Assembly (NCBI GenBank): GCA_902786925.1
Contig: CADAEK010000001.1
Span: forward strand, 1-64,000
Length of the DNA: 64,000 nucleotides
Origin: an uncultured Bacteroidales bacterium
GTDB lineage: Bacteria; Bacteroidota; Bacteroidia; Bacteroidales; Bacteroidaceae
Direction of reading: 5' to 3'
Made by a program: the position numbers and the translations under genes. Shown piece by piece: positions 7,324 through 16,800 of the stretch (position 1 is the stretch's first letter; every line of letters begins with the position of its first letter). The notes under the pieces were generated by a model. The model was not told the origin of the DNA. It made no database searches and worked only from the letters and a program-made list of their open reading frames with translations.

Positions 7324-8268
7324 TTATAGTGTCACATCCCAATAGAGAGAGCTGAATCCATCCTTCTGGCTATCTCCTCCAGCCACGACATTCCCCTGTG
7401 CATCTTTCACAGTCAGGTGAATGCGCCACAAGCCCGTCATCGTCAGATTGATACTGCCCTGATAACTGCCGTTGGGCTGCTTAGCAAGCGCCACGTTGCC
7501 AGGCGAGGTATGATTGCCCATGTCTGGCATACGGGGGTCAATCTCTACCGTGAATGTCTCAGCAGCCACAGCGTATGGCGTGGTAGCAGGGCTACTCTTT
7601 TTTGAGATGTAAGCCTGGATAGCGTTCGTGCCTGTCTTCCAGTCATTGGGGTTCACCAGCGAGAGGTAGTAGGTATCGTTGCCCACCTTGAATGACTTCA
7701 GCCAATCCTGACCCTCAAGCAAGGCTTCCACATTGACCACTTGGTCCTCCACACGTCCTTTACTGCCCAACACCTCAATGTCATAAGAGAACTGCCAATA
7801 GCCTGCTTCGCTCGTGTTCATCAGCAGCGACACCCATCCGTGCTTCACGGCAGGACGCTTCGTGTCGAGCACCTCCAGCGCGCCACCCACAGGAGTGCTG
7901 TGCCACATGTTCATTTTCACCATGTTCATCAGCGGGGTGACATTCTTGATATCAAAGAACTTCACATAGTTGCCCGTCTTCTTCTTGGTCACCACGAAGT
8001 ACAAATCGTTGTAACCTCTGTGCAGTGTACCAGTCTTTGAAAAGGCCTTCACGTCATACAGTCCATCCACAGAAGTGGAGAGTTCAGGAATGTAGTGAAC
8101 TGTCTGCAGGAACTTATACACCTGCAGTGCCTCTTCGGCCGAGCAGCAATCCACATCCTTCGAGAGGTCAATACCGTCAATTACAATACCATTCTCATCA
8201 TCGTTGCTGTTGCACGATGTGAATCCCAGCGTCACCGCTGCCAAAAACAACATTAATACCTTTTTCAT
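7324..8268 (-). CDS. YtkA/FixH-like methionine-rich lipoprotein next to the copper receptor
   Basis: The 314-aa lipoprotein has signal MKKVLMLFLAAVTLGFTSC. Its C-terminal 100 residues carry RMPDMGNHTSPGN and GSINLTMTGLWRIHLTV, the pattern of the YtkA-like/FixH-like beta-sandwich often found near copper proteins. A second metal-suited patch is PLMNMVKMNMWHSTPVGG, and a CC pair sits at about residue 41. Position beside an OprC-like receptor suggests a surface or periplasmic copper-binding partner (inference). It has its own promoter, and a hairpin follows it. Confidence 0.7.
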   Translation of the reverse strand: MKKVLMLFLAAVTLGFTSCNSNDDENGIVIDGIDLSKDVDCCSAEEALQVYKFLQTVHYIPELSTSVDGLYDVKAFSKTGTLHRGYNDLYFVVTKKKTGNYVKFFDIKNVTPLMNMVKMNMWHSTPVGGALEVLDTKRPAVKHGWVSLLMNTSEAGYWQFSYDIEVLGSKGRVEDQVVNVEALLEGQDWLKSFKVGNDTYYLSLVNPNDWKTGTNAIQAYISKKSSPATTPYAVAAETFTVEIDPRMPDMGNHTSPGNVALAKQPNGSYQGSINLTMTGLWRIHLTVKDAQGNVVAGGDSQKDGFSSLYWDVTL

Positions 8269-8316
8269 GTCTCTTCAGTTTTTTGTCGTTAATAGATTTG
8301 TTTTTGAAATCTGGTG

Positions 8317-8347
8317 CAAAGGTACAGACATTGCACAGAGCCCACAA
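8317..8347 (-). promoter_or_regulatory. Promoter of the YtkA-like lipoprotein gene
   Basis: Minus strand: TTG (8347-8345), 20 nt, TACCTTTG (8324-8317). This is a near-perfect Bacteroidetes promoter. Confidence 0.75.
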
Positions 8348-8373
8348 TACCGCTCATACGCTATTGGCATACC
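8347..8373. promoter_or_regulatory. Two ATACC half-sites upstream of the lipoprotein promoter
   Basis: ATACC occurs at 8347-8351 and 8369-8373, a 22-nt period, abutting the -33 element. The half-site is the same as in the ATACC-N8-GGTAT repeats at 16996 and 29521. Confidence 0.35.
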
Positions 8374-8396
8374 ATAAATAGAGTAGAAAAAGCCCA

Positions 8397-9674
8397 CTAC
8401 TTATCCCTCATAATGTCCACAATCACCTTCTCTGTTCCCACCATGCCGGGCGATGCAATCAGCCCCATGTGGTACATCGTGTCTTCAGGTGTCTTACCAT
8501 TAATACCGTGTTCCTTCTCTATGGCAATGCCTGCTAAAGCCAGTTCCACAGAGCGATAGGCTGCATCCACAGCCACGATGCCCTTCATCGTGCAGCCATG
8601 ATTGCCCCCATCGCAAATCATGCCCGTGATGCTTGATGCCATATTCTGAATCGTCAGCGTGAGTGTTTTGAGACTACCCCCTTTCTGGTAGGCAAGTCCA
8701 CATGCCATACCCGTACCAGCGGCAATGGCACAACCACAAAATGCAGAAAGCTTGCCCGAATGTTCCTTGATATACATACACACCAGATAACTGAGGGCAG
8801 TGGCTCGCAGCAACTGCTCATGCGTCCACCCATTCACTTTCGAGGCAGCATAAAGAGGCAGCGTGGCAATGATGCCATGCGCCCCACTTCCTGTAATGCT
8901 CATGGCTGGCAGGGGAAGTCCTAACACGCGCGCCTCAATAGCAGCATTGCAGAGCAGGGATGCAGACTTTTGTTCGTCTGTCGAGATGATTTGCTTCCCA
9001 TTCTGCTGGTAAAGGAAGTGAGCAAAGGTGGTTTTCCTGTTCCGGATGGCCTCCTCAAAAAGCGCCAAGTTCATCTCGTATGCCGCACCAATGAAACTGA
9101 TTTCTTCCAACGGGACCGTCTTCACATAGTGCAGAATCTGGCGCAACGAGTACCGGTGAATGAGAGGAACATCCTCACTCGAAGAAGTGTCCCATTCCTT
9201 CGCCACTCTACGTGAAAACACTACACGTTCGTTCTCTCTTATTTCTGTGATGTTTGTGTGCGCATCATCAATCGTGAGAGAAGCCGTTCCCTCATCGGTA
9301 GTAATCACCACATGGATGTGTATCCTGCTGCTGACCTCCCCCATCTCCACTTTCACCCAACCTGCCTCCACAAGGCGTTTCGCCTCACGGTTATGGGCAG
9401 CCGTAACCCCATCCAGGCATTCCAGCCCTTTAGCCGCATCCGCTGCCACATATCCCAATGCGGCAGCATGTGCATTGCCCACCTCATTGCTGTTGGGAAT
9501 GCCACAAGTGAATGCATTCTTATACATGCCACTATTCAGCACAATGCGCACTTCCTGCAGAGCACCAGTCACGTGCTCTTTTGCCGTCGCCACCGCAAAA
9601 GCAATAGCGCCAGGTTCCGTTACACCCAACGCAGGACGCATATCATCATGAATCAGTTGAGTGAGTCTTTTCAT
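8397..9674 (-). CDS. L-cysteine desulfidase family protein (UPF0597, CyuA/CdsB-like)
   Basis: The 425-aa protein matches the UPF0597/serine-dehydratase-alpha-like family. Members such as E. coli CyuA (YhaM) break L-cysteine into pyruvate, ammonia and sulfide with an Fe-S cluster. Family hallmarks are LGVTEPGAIAFAVA at the start, CGIPNSNEVGNAHAAALG, ITGSGAHGI, and conserved cysteines in FCGCAIAAGTGMACG and MICDGGNHGCTMKG. Its ATG overlaps the stop of the NhaC-type carrier (ATGA), so the two are translationally coupled. An anaerobic cysteine-degrading, sulfide-producing role is likely. Confidence 0.85.
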   Translation of the reverse strand: MKRLTQLIHDDMRPALGVTEPGAIAFAVATAKEHVTGALQEVRIVLNSGMYKNAFTCGIPNSNEVGNAHAAALGYVAADAAKGLECLDGVTAAHNREAKRLVEAGWVKVEMGEVSSRIHIHVVITTDEGTASLTIDDAHTNITEIRENERVVFSRRVAKEWDTSSSEDVPLIHRYSLRQILHYVKTVPLEEISFIGAAYEMNLALFEEAIRNRKTTFAHFLYQQNGKQIISTDEQKSASLLCNAAIEARVLGLPLPAMSITGSGAHGIIATLPLYAASKVNGWTHEQLLRATALSYLVCMYIKEHSGKLSAFCGCAIAAGTGMACGLAYQKGGSLKTLTLTIQNMASSITGMICDGGNHGCTMKGIVAVDAAYRSVELALAGIAIEKEHGINGKTPEDTMYHMGLIASPGMVGTEKVIVDIMRDK

Positions 9675-11017
9675 TTCTTTCTACGTTTGATAAAACAAGT
9701 AGTTAGGCTACATATTAATAATACCCATGGATAAAAAGCCGTGAAGAACATATCAGTAGCCTGTATCGCTACGTTTGCGCCCGAGGACTCAACGCCTTTC
9801 TGTAACAGCAACAGACATCCTCCATAAGGCAAAACAAAAGGGAACGTACAGATGACTGTGGCAAGGAGGGTGGCTCGGCGATAAGGATGAATCCCTTGCT
9901 CCTTACCCAGCGTGTTGACAAAAGGTGCAACACAGATATTAGCGATGGTGTTCACCGCTGCGATGAGAATACCCGCAAGAGACACCATTGTGAAAATGGT
10001 CAGTTCAGTCTTGCGTTGAGATTGCCCTACTCCATCATTCAGTTTCGCCATCATCCATTCCATACATCCGCTACGTAGAATCAAGCCCGTAAGCGACACT
10101 ACCACCATCAGCAACAAGCAAATGCTTGTCATGTCTGCAATGCCCTCCACTATAGCGCCACCCACTTTTGAGTTCTCCACACTAACAAGAGTGCTGAAAC
10201 CGAACAGATGCAATCCTAAACCAACGACAATGGCTGTCACGATGCCTACGAAGAGAGACACGAAAATGTTGACTTTTCCTAGTGCTAAAGCCATCACTAT
10301 AAAGGTAGGCAGCAACAATGCCAATCCCTTGCAATCACCCTCTGCTGACAATCCGCAATTTATCACAGATTCAGACAGAAGCACACTCGCCACACCATAT
10401 ACAACCACCGCAATGCCTACGCTCACCAGCACTATCGGAAGTCTGTCTCGTATAGTGCCTCCTACATCCGCCACGCGCTTGTCCTCTCGAAATTCTTGCG
10501 TAGATGCAGCGATAATTGCGGTGTCAGACACAGGAGCAATGCTGTCGCCCAAAGCAGCACCAGAGAGGATTGCACCTCCAAGCAAGGCCGGATGTGCCCC
10601 TATTGCAATGCCAGCAGGGAAAAGCGTGAGACTCATAGCACTAATCGTACCAAAACCAGAGCCCGTTGAGATGGCAAACAAGCCAGAGAAGAGGAAAGTG
10701 ACAAGCGTGAAACTTGCACCACCCATATTCATGCTGTGAGCCATCCACACCAATCCTTCCACCATGTGCCCTTCCTTCAAGATGTTCCCATACACTCCCA
10801 CCATCAGCCAGAGCAAGGTAGCAGTCATGGCCGTTTTGCTACCCATAAAAGTAAATATGGTGGTCCAATAGGCATCACCTTCCTTTGTCAACAAGGCACC
10901 AAGAATTATGGCAACGAGTCCTATCCCTGTCAACAAATCAATATTGACAGTACCGCAAAACGGCAGCCCAATGGCTGCCGCAACAAAAACACTAAAAGGA
11001 ATGAGGTTCTTTGTCAT
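9671..11017 (-). CDS. NhaC-family Na+/H+ antiporter-like carrier, possibly for cysteine
   Basis: This 448-aa membrane protein of the NhaC/ion-transporter superfamily has about 11-12 TM segments. GSGFGTISAMSLTLFPAG, LGDSIAPVSDTAIIAAS and ATVICTFPFVLPYGG are typical. Proteins annotated NhaC include real Na+/H+ antiporters and amino-acid or carboxylate carriers. The 4-nt overlap with the cysteine desulfidase gene favours a transporter feeding that enzyme (inference). Only 9 nt separate it from the upstream lipoprotein gene, so it probably belongs to the SusD transcript. Confidence 0.82.
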   Translation of the reverse strand: MTKNLIPFSVFVAAAIGLPFCGTVNIDLLTGIGLVAIILGALLTKEGDAYWTTIFTFMGSKTAMTATLLWLMVGVYGNILKEGHMVEGLVWMAHSMNMGGASFTLVTFLFSGLFAISTGSGFGTISAMSLTLFPAGIAIGAHPALLGGAILSGAALGDSIAPVSDTAIIAASTQEFREDKRVADVGGTIRDRLPIVLVSVGIAVVVYGVASVLLSESVINCGLSAEGDCKGLALLLPTFIVMALALGKVNIFVSLFVGIVTAIVVGLGLHLFGFSTLVSVENSKVGGAIVEGIADMTSICLLLMVVVSLTGLILRSGCMEWMMAKLNDGVGQSQRKTELTIFTMVSLAGILIAAVNTIANICVAPFVNTLGKEQGIHPYRRATLLATVICTFPFVLPYGGCLLLLQKGVESSGANVAIQATDMFFTAFYPWVLLICSLTTCFIKRRKK

Positions 11018-11026
11018 AAGAAAGGA

Positions 11027-11743
11027 TTATTTCCAAACAGGACGTATAGTGCGACCCCATTGCCTGTCATTCAAACTCCACTGTGGAGCGAAACCACTTC
11101 CGATGGATACATACTCGATATCATCGTAGGTAGTCCATCCATAAAGAGTTGAAGACAAGAGAATGATTTTTGTACCGACACTAAAAGTTTCTGTACCGTT
11201 TTGATAACCTGCGGCAGGAATGAAGATACTGTTTCCATTTGGTCCAACTACTTCATGTCCATTCACACCATTCACTTTCTTCCATGTCCAAGTGGCTTTC
11301 TCAATCAGTTCTACAATCTCCTTTTGTGTAGGAGTACGCCACTTCCCCCCCCAATTGACACGAGCTGCATCGTCAGAGAGTTCGAGCGTACGAAGTCCTC
11401 CACTGACTGAAGCATCTAATGAAGACAGTTGATATTTGGTCAAAGCATCTGGCTGGCCCCATTTATAATTATCCCACGTATAGTCCGCCTTTGGTTCAGT
11501 TTCGCCAAACACAAAGTATTCACCAAAGTCTTCAGGAGAAGCAGCTCCCAAATTGTGAGTGGCCCATTTTACAGATAATCCTAGGTCAACGAAATCACCT
11601 ACTGTGCCGCCTATAGAAACTTCCTTACCGGCATTTGTATTAACGTCTTCAGGCTTGGATTCGTCATCATCTTTGTCACAAGAAACAGATGCCACACTGA
11701 GAATAGCAGCTGCAGCGAGCATAAAGAATTTGTTCTGTATCAT
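11027..11743 (-). CDS. Lipoprotein with Fibrobacter-paralogous (TIGR02145-like) domain
   Basis: Start chosen at 11743 because it gives the lipoprotein signal MIQNKFFMLAAAAILSVASVSC. After an acidic linker the mature part reads VDLGLSVKWATHNLGA, GEYFVFGETEPK, WRTPTQKEIVEL and FIPAAGYQNG, the pattern of the Fibrobacter major-paralogous domain that is common in Bacteroidetes surface lipoproteins. Its biochemical function is unknown. It lies 92 nt after the SusD gene and 9 nt before the carrier gene, so it is probably an accessory surface protein of the same uptake system. Confidence 0.75.
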   Translation of the reverse strand: MIQNKFFMLAAAAILSVASVSCDKDDDESKPEDVNTNAGKEVSIGGTVGDFVDLGLSVKWATHNLGAASPEDFGEYFVFGETEPKADYTWDNYKWGQPDALTKYQLSSLDASVSGGLRTLELSDDAARVNWGGKWRTPTQKEIVELIEKATWTWKKVNGVNGHEVVGPNGNSIFIPAAGYQNGTETFSVGTKIILLSSTLYGWTTYDDIEYVSIGSGFAPQWSLNDRQWGRTIRPVWK

Positions 11744-11835
11744 ATTATCTTTTTGTTTTATATAAGGGCTGGAATACATTGCTGTATGCCAGCCCTTCAT
11801 CAATGACAACTCTTTAGAAATACTTAGATTCAAAC

Positions 11836-13479
11836 TTAATAACCTGGATTCTGGCTGATACCAAGGTTCTCACCCTGCAATCCTGTTGGGATAGGTTGGC
11901 GGTAGTGCTTGCCGCGCACATTGTTGTATTTTGCCACAAGGTGGTTGTGAATCTTCGTAAAGTAAGCTTCTTGGGTCTTAGTATAAGTGTGACCTGTGCT
12001 TGTCTTCCAATCATCGGGGAAGTGTTTGAAGTTGGCAACTTCCTTCACTGATGAGATAAGGTCTTTCCAACGGTAGCTATTCAGCAGAGAGAATTGTTCG
12101 TAGGTGAACTCGTAGTCCCATTCACGCTTGATTTGCTCGAAAGTTGGTGCGCTAACTGTTGCAAGACCGGCACGTGTACGGAGCTGGTTGAATGGTTCAG
12201 CAGCCTCGCTGTTTCTACCCAGCTGCACGAGAGCTTCGGCCTTGATGAGAAGTACTTCTGCATAACGAATCTCGATACGGTCAACTGAGTTCTGAATGAT
12301 TTCGAGATTTTCTGCATTCTCATAACTTTGATCCACGCCTTTACCGTTGATAGGAGTGTAGATAGGTGAGAGATAGTGGTGGATTTTACCAGTCTCAGGG
12401 TTCTTAATCTGCACGAAATAAGTCTCTGCAAGACGTTTGTCATTAGGCTGCTCTGATTTCCAGTCCTCGTAGAGGTCATCGTCTGCTACTTCAGTATGGT
12501 TCTGGCTATAGCCCTCACCGTTCTCACCATTTTGGAATGGGAAAGTCCAAGAGCAGTGGGTTTGGTGGTTACCCTGCGCATCCTTAGCGTCACCGTCATG
12601 GGCAATTGTAAAGAGGTGCTCATTAGTCTTGCGCTTATTGCTCTCATACTCACGACCAAACAGTTTCTTATAATCTGGGTCAAGGGCGAGTTTATGACTA
12701 TTGATGACCTTGTCGGCATACTGCACAGCTTTCTCCAGTTTAGCGTTGTCCTTGCTGAAAGCAGGGTCTGTCTGTGAATTAGCAATGTCTGCTACCTCTG
12801 CCTGAGAGAGTGGCTTGTCACCCCACACGAGGTAGGCTCTTGCCAACAGTGCTTGAGCAGCCTGCTTTGATGGTACACGTGGGTCGCCATCGTAGTCTTT
12901 CAAGAGCGATTCTGCAGCAGTCAAGTCAGCGACAATCTGATTGAATACATTGTCAATACTCTGACGTTCAGTGGTGCTACCACCTTCCTCCGTATAAACA
13001 GGAATTTCTCCCCAAAGCTGGACAAGCTTCAAGTATGCCAAGGCACGAAGGAACTTAGCACGACCTACAGCAGCGTCATAGCCAGCTGGAGTCACCTTGC
13101 CTTCCTCGAAAGCTGTCTTGATCTTCGCAATGGCTTCATTTGCCTGTGTGATACCCAGGAACAGGTGGTTAAAAATCTTCACTTGATACCAAGTGCCGGG
13201 TTCCTGCTCAAAGCGGCTGTTCACAGGACCAGGTTCATCCTCTTCACCTTCGAAAGAGATGAGTTTGTTACTGTTCAACTCGATGATGAATGAGAATGAT
13301 GAGCTGAGTGGCTGCCAGTGGCTGTACACACCGTTTACCAGAGAGATGGCACTAGCATCATCTTTTACCACATTCTTGTCTGTCACCTGATTCGTGTCGT
13401 CATCATCCGAAGAGCATGATGAAAAGCCTGCTAAAAGGCTTGTTGCTGCAATGGCAGCGAGGAAAAGATTCTTTTTCAT
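11836..13479 (-). CDS. SusD/RagB-family nutrient-binding lipoprotein
   Basis: The start at 13479 gives signal MKKNLFLAAIAATSLLAG and a lipid cysteine at residue 22, preceded by an AGGAGA ribosome-binding site. The TPR-like region includes AKFLRALAYLKLVQLWGEIPV, and the C-terminus has EVLLIKAEALVQLG and LRTRAGL, all family hallmarks. SusD proteins form the lid over a SusC transporter. Unusually, it is separated from its SusC gene by 357 nt with a terminator hairpin and a new promoter. It heads a unit with a carrier and cysteine desulfidase, so the ligand may be a peptide or thiol compound and not a glycan (inference). Confidence 0.92.
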   Translation of the reverse strand: MKKNLFLAAIAATSLLAGFSSCSSDDDDTNQVTDKNVVKDDASAISLVNGVYSHWQPLSSSFSFIIELNSNKLISFEGEEDEPGPVNSRFEQEPGTWYQVKIFNHLFLGITQANEAIAKIKTAFEEGKVTPAGYDAAVGRAKFLRALAYLKLVQLWGEIPVYTEEGGSTTERQSIDNVFNQIVADLTAAESLLKDYDGDPRVPSKQAAQALLARAYLVWGDKPLSQAEVADIANSQTDPAFSKDNAKLEKAVQYADKVINSHKLALDPDYKKLFGREYESNKRKTNEHLFTIAHDGDAKDAQGNHQTHCSWTFPFQNGENGEGYSQNHTEVADDDLYEDWKSEQPNDKRLAETYFVQIKNPETGKIHHYLSPIYTPINGKGVDQSYENAENLEIIQNSVDRIEIRYAEVLLIKAEALVQLGRNSEAAEPFNQLRTRAGLATVSAPTFEQIKREWDYEFTYEQFSLLNSYRWKDLISSVKEVANFKHFPDDWKTSTGHTYTKTQEAYFTKIHNHLVAKYNNVRGKHYRQPIPTGLQGENLGISQNPGY

Positions 13480-13628
13480 GTTTTTAGTCTCCTTTCTTTT
13501 CACCTTAATAGTTAAATTGATAATGTAAATAGTATATAATATAGTTCTATCTCTTTCGAAGAAGAAGGGTTGATATATTGCCTTTATACTTTTGGAGGCC
13601 TTCTATCGCATCTTTTCTAAATCTGGTG

Positions 13629-13636
13629 CAAAGTTA
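13629..13636 (-). promoter_or_regulatory. Promoter -7 box upstream of the SusD gene
   Basis: TAACTTTG on the minus strand, about 150 nt before the SusD ATG and downstream of the SusC terminator. It implies independent transcription of SusD. Confidence 0.6.
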
Positions 13637-13662
13637 CGGACATTCTACCATGCTCGAAATCC

Positions 13663-13709
13663 CGATGGTGTGGTATTCGTGTACCTCGATAGCGTGGTAT
13701 TCATGTACC
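13663..13709. promoter_or_regulatory. Two 23-nt direct repeats upstream of the SusD promoter
   Basis: Units at 13663-13685 and 13687-13709 (24-nt period) agree at 20 of 23 positions and share the core GTGGTATTC and TGTACC. They lie 27 nt upstream of the -7 box, as expected for a dimeric activator binding in tandem. Confidence 0.6.
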
Positions 13710-13742
13710 ACAAAAAAGGTAGATGACGGAGAGAGGATAACA

Positions 13743-13813
13743 AAAAAGGGGCATTTGCCACCCCATTTCTACCTGCAGTTGTTGTGCAAGTATGGTAGCA
13801 AATGCCCCTTTTT
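13743..13813. terminator. Bidirectional terminator after the SusC gene
   Basis: AAAAAGGGGCATTTGC (13743-13758) pairs with GCAAATGCCCCTTTTT (13798-13813), a 16-bp perfect stem with A/T tracts on both sides. It ends SusC transcription 23 nt past its stop. Confidence 0.8.
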
Positions 13814-13835
13814 CATTTTTTCTTTTACATTCTCA

Positions 13836-16800
13836 TCATAACGTGATGTTCACGCCAAATGTAAAGGTTCTTGCTGATGGGTAGGCGCCACTGTCTGTGC
13901 CACTGCTCACCTCTGGGTCATAACCCTTGTATGGTGTGATGGTGAACAAGTTGGTGGCTGTGGCATATACGCGCAGAGAGAGAGGGAACGACTTAGGCAA
14001 TCGAGGACGGAATCCTATGGTGAGATTGCGCAACTTCAAATAGCTGGCATTCTGCACGTAGCGGCTGTCGATGTAGGAGAAAGGACGTGAGGTAGAGGCG
14101 AGAGGCAAGGTATTGCCACCATTCTCCGCTGTCCACGAATTCTTCACCGTAGAGAGCACGTTGTAGGAGTCGCCCGTCTGCTCCAGTCTTCTTCCTAAGG
14201 CGTTGTAGAGTCTGGCGCCATAACTGCCTGCCAAAGTAACAGAGAAGTCCCACTCTCGCACCTGCAGTTGAGAAGAGAATCCAAAAGTGAAGTCAGGCTG
14301 CACAGAACCGAGTATCACACGGTCGTTGCCGTCTATCTTATGGTCATTGTTAGCATCCACAAACTTGGCATCTCCTGCCTTAGGAGTAAGTCCGTTGATG
14401 GTAGGCAGCTTGCTGACATCTTCCCCTTGCAGCACAATGCCATCGAACCGCAAGCCATAGAACGAGCCAAGCGCCTCTCCCTTACGGAGTATCTGCTGAT
14501 TGTCTGCTCCCTGAATGACATTGTTGGTCTTGCCCATGCTGGAAATCTCATTATGGTTATGGGCGATATTGGCAGATGCCGTCCACTGCAAGTGGCGACG
14601 TTTGAGCAAGGTGCCGTTCAAAGCCAGCTCGATACCCTTGTTCTCCACATTGCCCACATTCTGCAGTTGGGTGGTCACACCCGAAGAGAAGCCCATAGGC
14701 ACAACAAGCAAGAGGTCGGAAGTCTTTTTGTAGTAGAGGTCAAGCACCGCGTTGAAACGTCCACCCCAGAGTCCGAGGTCAGCACCGATGTTGTAACTGG
14801 CCGTCGTTTCCCACTTCAGGTTGTCATTAGCGCTATTGGCCTTGGCATAAGAAGACGAACCGCCATAAGAGCCTGTGCTGTAAGAGGTATTGAAGGCATA
14901 GTCAGAAATCTCCTGATTGCCCACCAATCCACCAGTCAGGCGCAACTTCAGATAGTCCAGATGACGGGCATTGGCCAGAAACTTCTCCTTATCCACATTC
15001 CATGACAGACCGAGCGATGGGAAGTAGCCCCAGCGATGGTCTTTTGCGAATCGGCTGGAACGGTCAGCGCGGAAGGTTGCAGTCGCGTTATAGCGGTCAA
15101 GCAGAGTGTAGTTCACACGTGCGATAAGGCTGTTCAAGTCGCTTTCGCTGATGCCCGTCTGCGGCGTGTAGATATTAGCGCCATCGCCCAGGTTGTACTG
15201 CTTCAGTGTCTCGTTGGTGAAGTGGTTGGTACGGATGCTGCTGAAGGTAGATTCGCTGGTCTGCTTCGTATAGCCTGCCAATGCGTCAAACTGATGGATG
15301 CCGAGTTCCTTGTTATAAGACAAGGTGTATTCCTGCTGCCACACATCGGTCTGCCGGTTGCCCGTACCTCCAATACCCTGAGTAGCCAAGCCCAAGGAAG
15401 TGTTGGCCCCAGAGAAATAGTTCTGTGTCAGTTTCTCGCTGCTCAATCCCACCGTTGCCTTCAACGTGAAGTCACCCAACTTATAACTTGCCCACACATT
15501 GTTGAGCAGGTAGTTGTTGACATTCTCAGCCACACTCTCCTTGACGTCATAGACAGGGTTGGAAGCATGGTCACCGATGGCGAAGTAGGCATATTCATAA
15601 GGGTTGGTGAAGTTGTATGAGCCGTCAGCGTTATACACAGGAACCACTGGAGGCATCAGCAAGGCATACACGAAACTGTTGGTGATGCCAGCCGAGAAGG
15701 GCGATGAATTGAACACCTTCTCCTCGGTGGTGGTCAGTCCCTTCTGCTTACTGCGGCCATAGGTGGCGTTGATGCCAAACTTCAGATTCTTCTGCAGTTC
15801 CCACTCCACATTGGTGTGGAAGTTATAGCGCTGGAAACCGGAATTGAGCACAATGCCGTCTTGGTCGGTATAGTTGACAGAGAAGGCATAGCGGCTCTTT
15901 TCCGTGCTACCATTGATGGAGAGTTCGTGTCCCTGCTGCACGGCTGTACGGAGCAAGGCATCCTGCCAGTCGGTACCCTTGCCAAGTGCCTTAATCTGCT
16001 CGTCGGTGTAGCCGCCCTTATTGTTGAAATAAGTCTTTTGGAACTGTGCCCATTCAGAGGCATTCATCAGGTCAAGATGCTTGCTCACGGTGCTCAATCC
16101 GATACTGTATCCATAGGAGATATGCGCCTTCTTGTCACCCAGTTTTCCTTTCTTGGTAGTGATGAGAATCACGCCGTTGGCGCCTCGTGAACCGTAGATA
16201 GCCGTGGCACTCACGTCCTTCAGCACCTCGATGCTCTCAATGTCGTTGGGATTGATGGTGGCCAACGGATTGAGGTTGCTCTCGATGGCTCCCAAGCCTG
16301 TCCCACTGGCTGCCGCATCTTTGTAATAGATGAATCCATCAACCACATACAGAGGCTCGTTGCTCGCGTTGACAGAATTTCCGCCACGAATGCGGATGCT
16401 GCTGTCTGCACCAGGCTGTCCACTGGCTGCCGTCACGTTGAGACCTGCTACCTGGCCACTCAAAGCTCCATCGAGCGTTGAAGCGGTGCTGTTCTCAAAC
16501 ACATCGGCCTTGACAGTCACCACCGACCCCGTCAGCTGCGTGCGGCTCTGTGTGCCATAGCCCACAACCACCACATTATTGAGGTAGCTGCGCTTCTCGG
16601 AGAGTTTCACATCAATATCCTCCTCATCGTCATACACGGTAATGGTTTGCGGACGGTAGCCGGTGTAGCTGATGCTGAGCTTGACCGGCAGCGACTTCAC
16701 GTCAATAGCAAAATGCCCGTCATAGTCGGTCAACACTCCTTTGCCCTCACCGTACCGGATTGTGGCACCTACGATACTTTCTCCTGTGATAGCATCCACG

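Noticed and set aside
9671-11017. Assignment of the NhaC-like protein as a pure Na+/H+ antiporter
   Set aside because: Overlap with a cysteine desulfidase gene makes a substrate carrier at least as likely, so no ion specificity is claimed.
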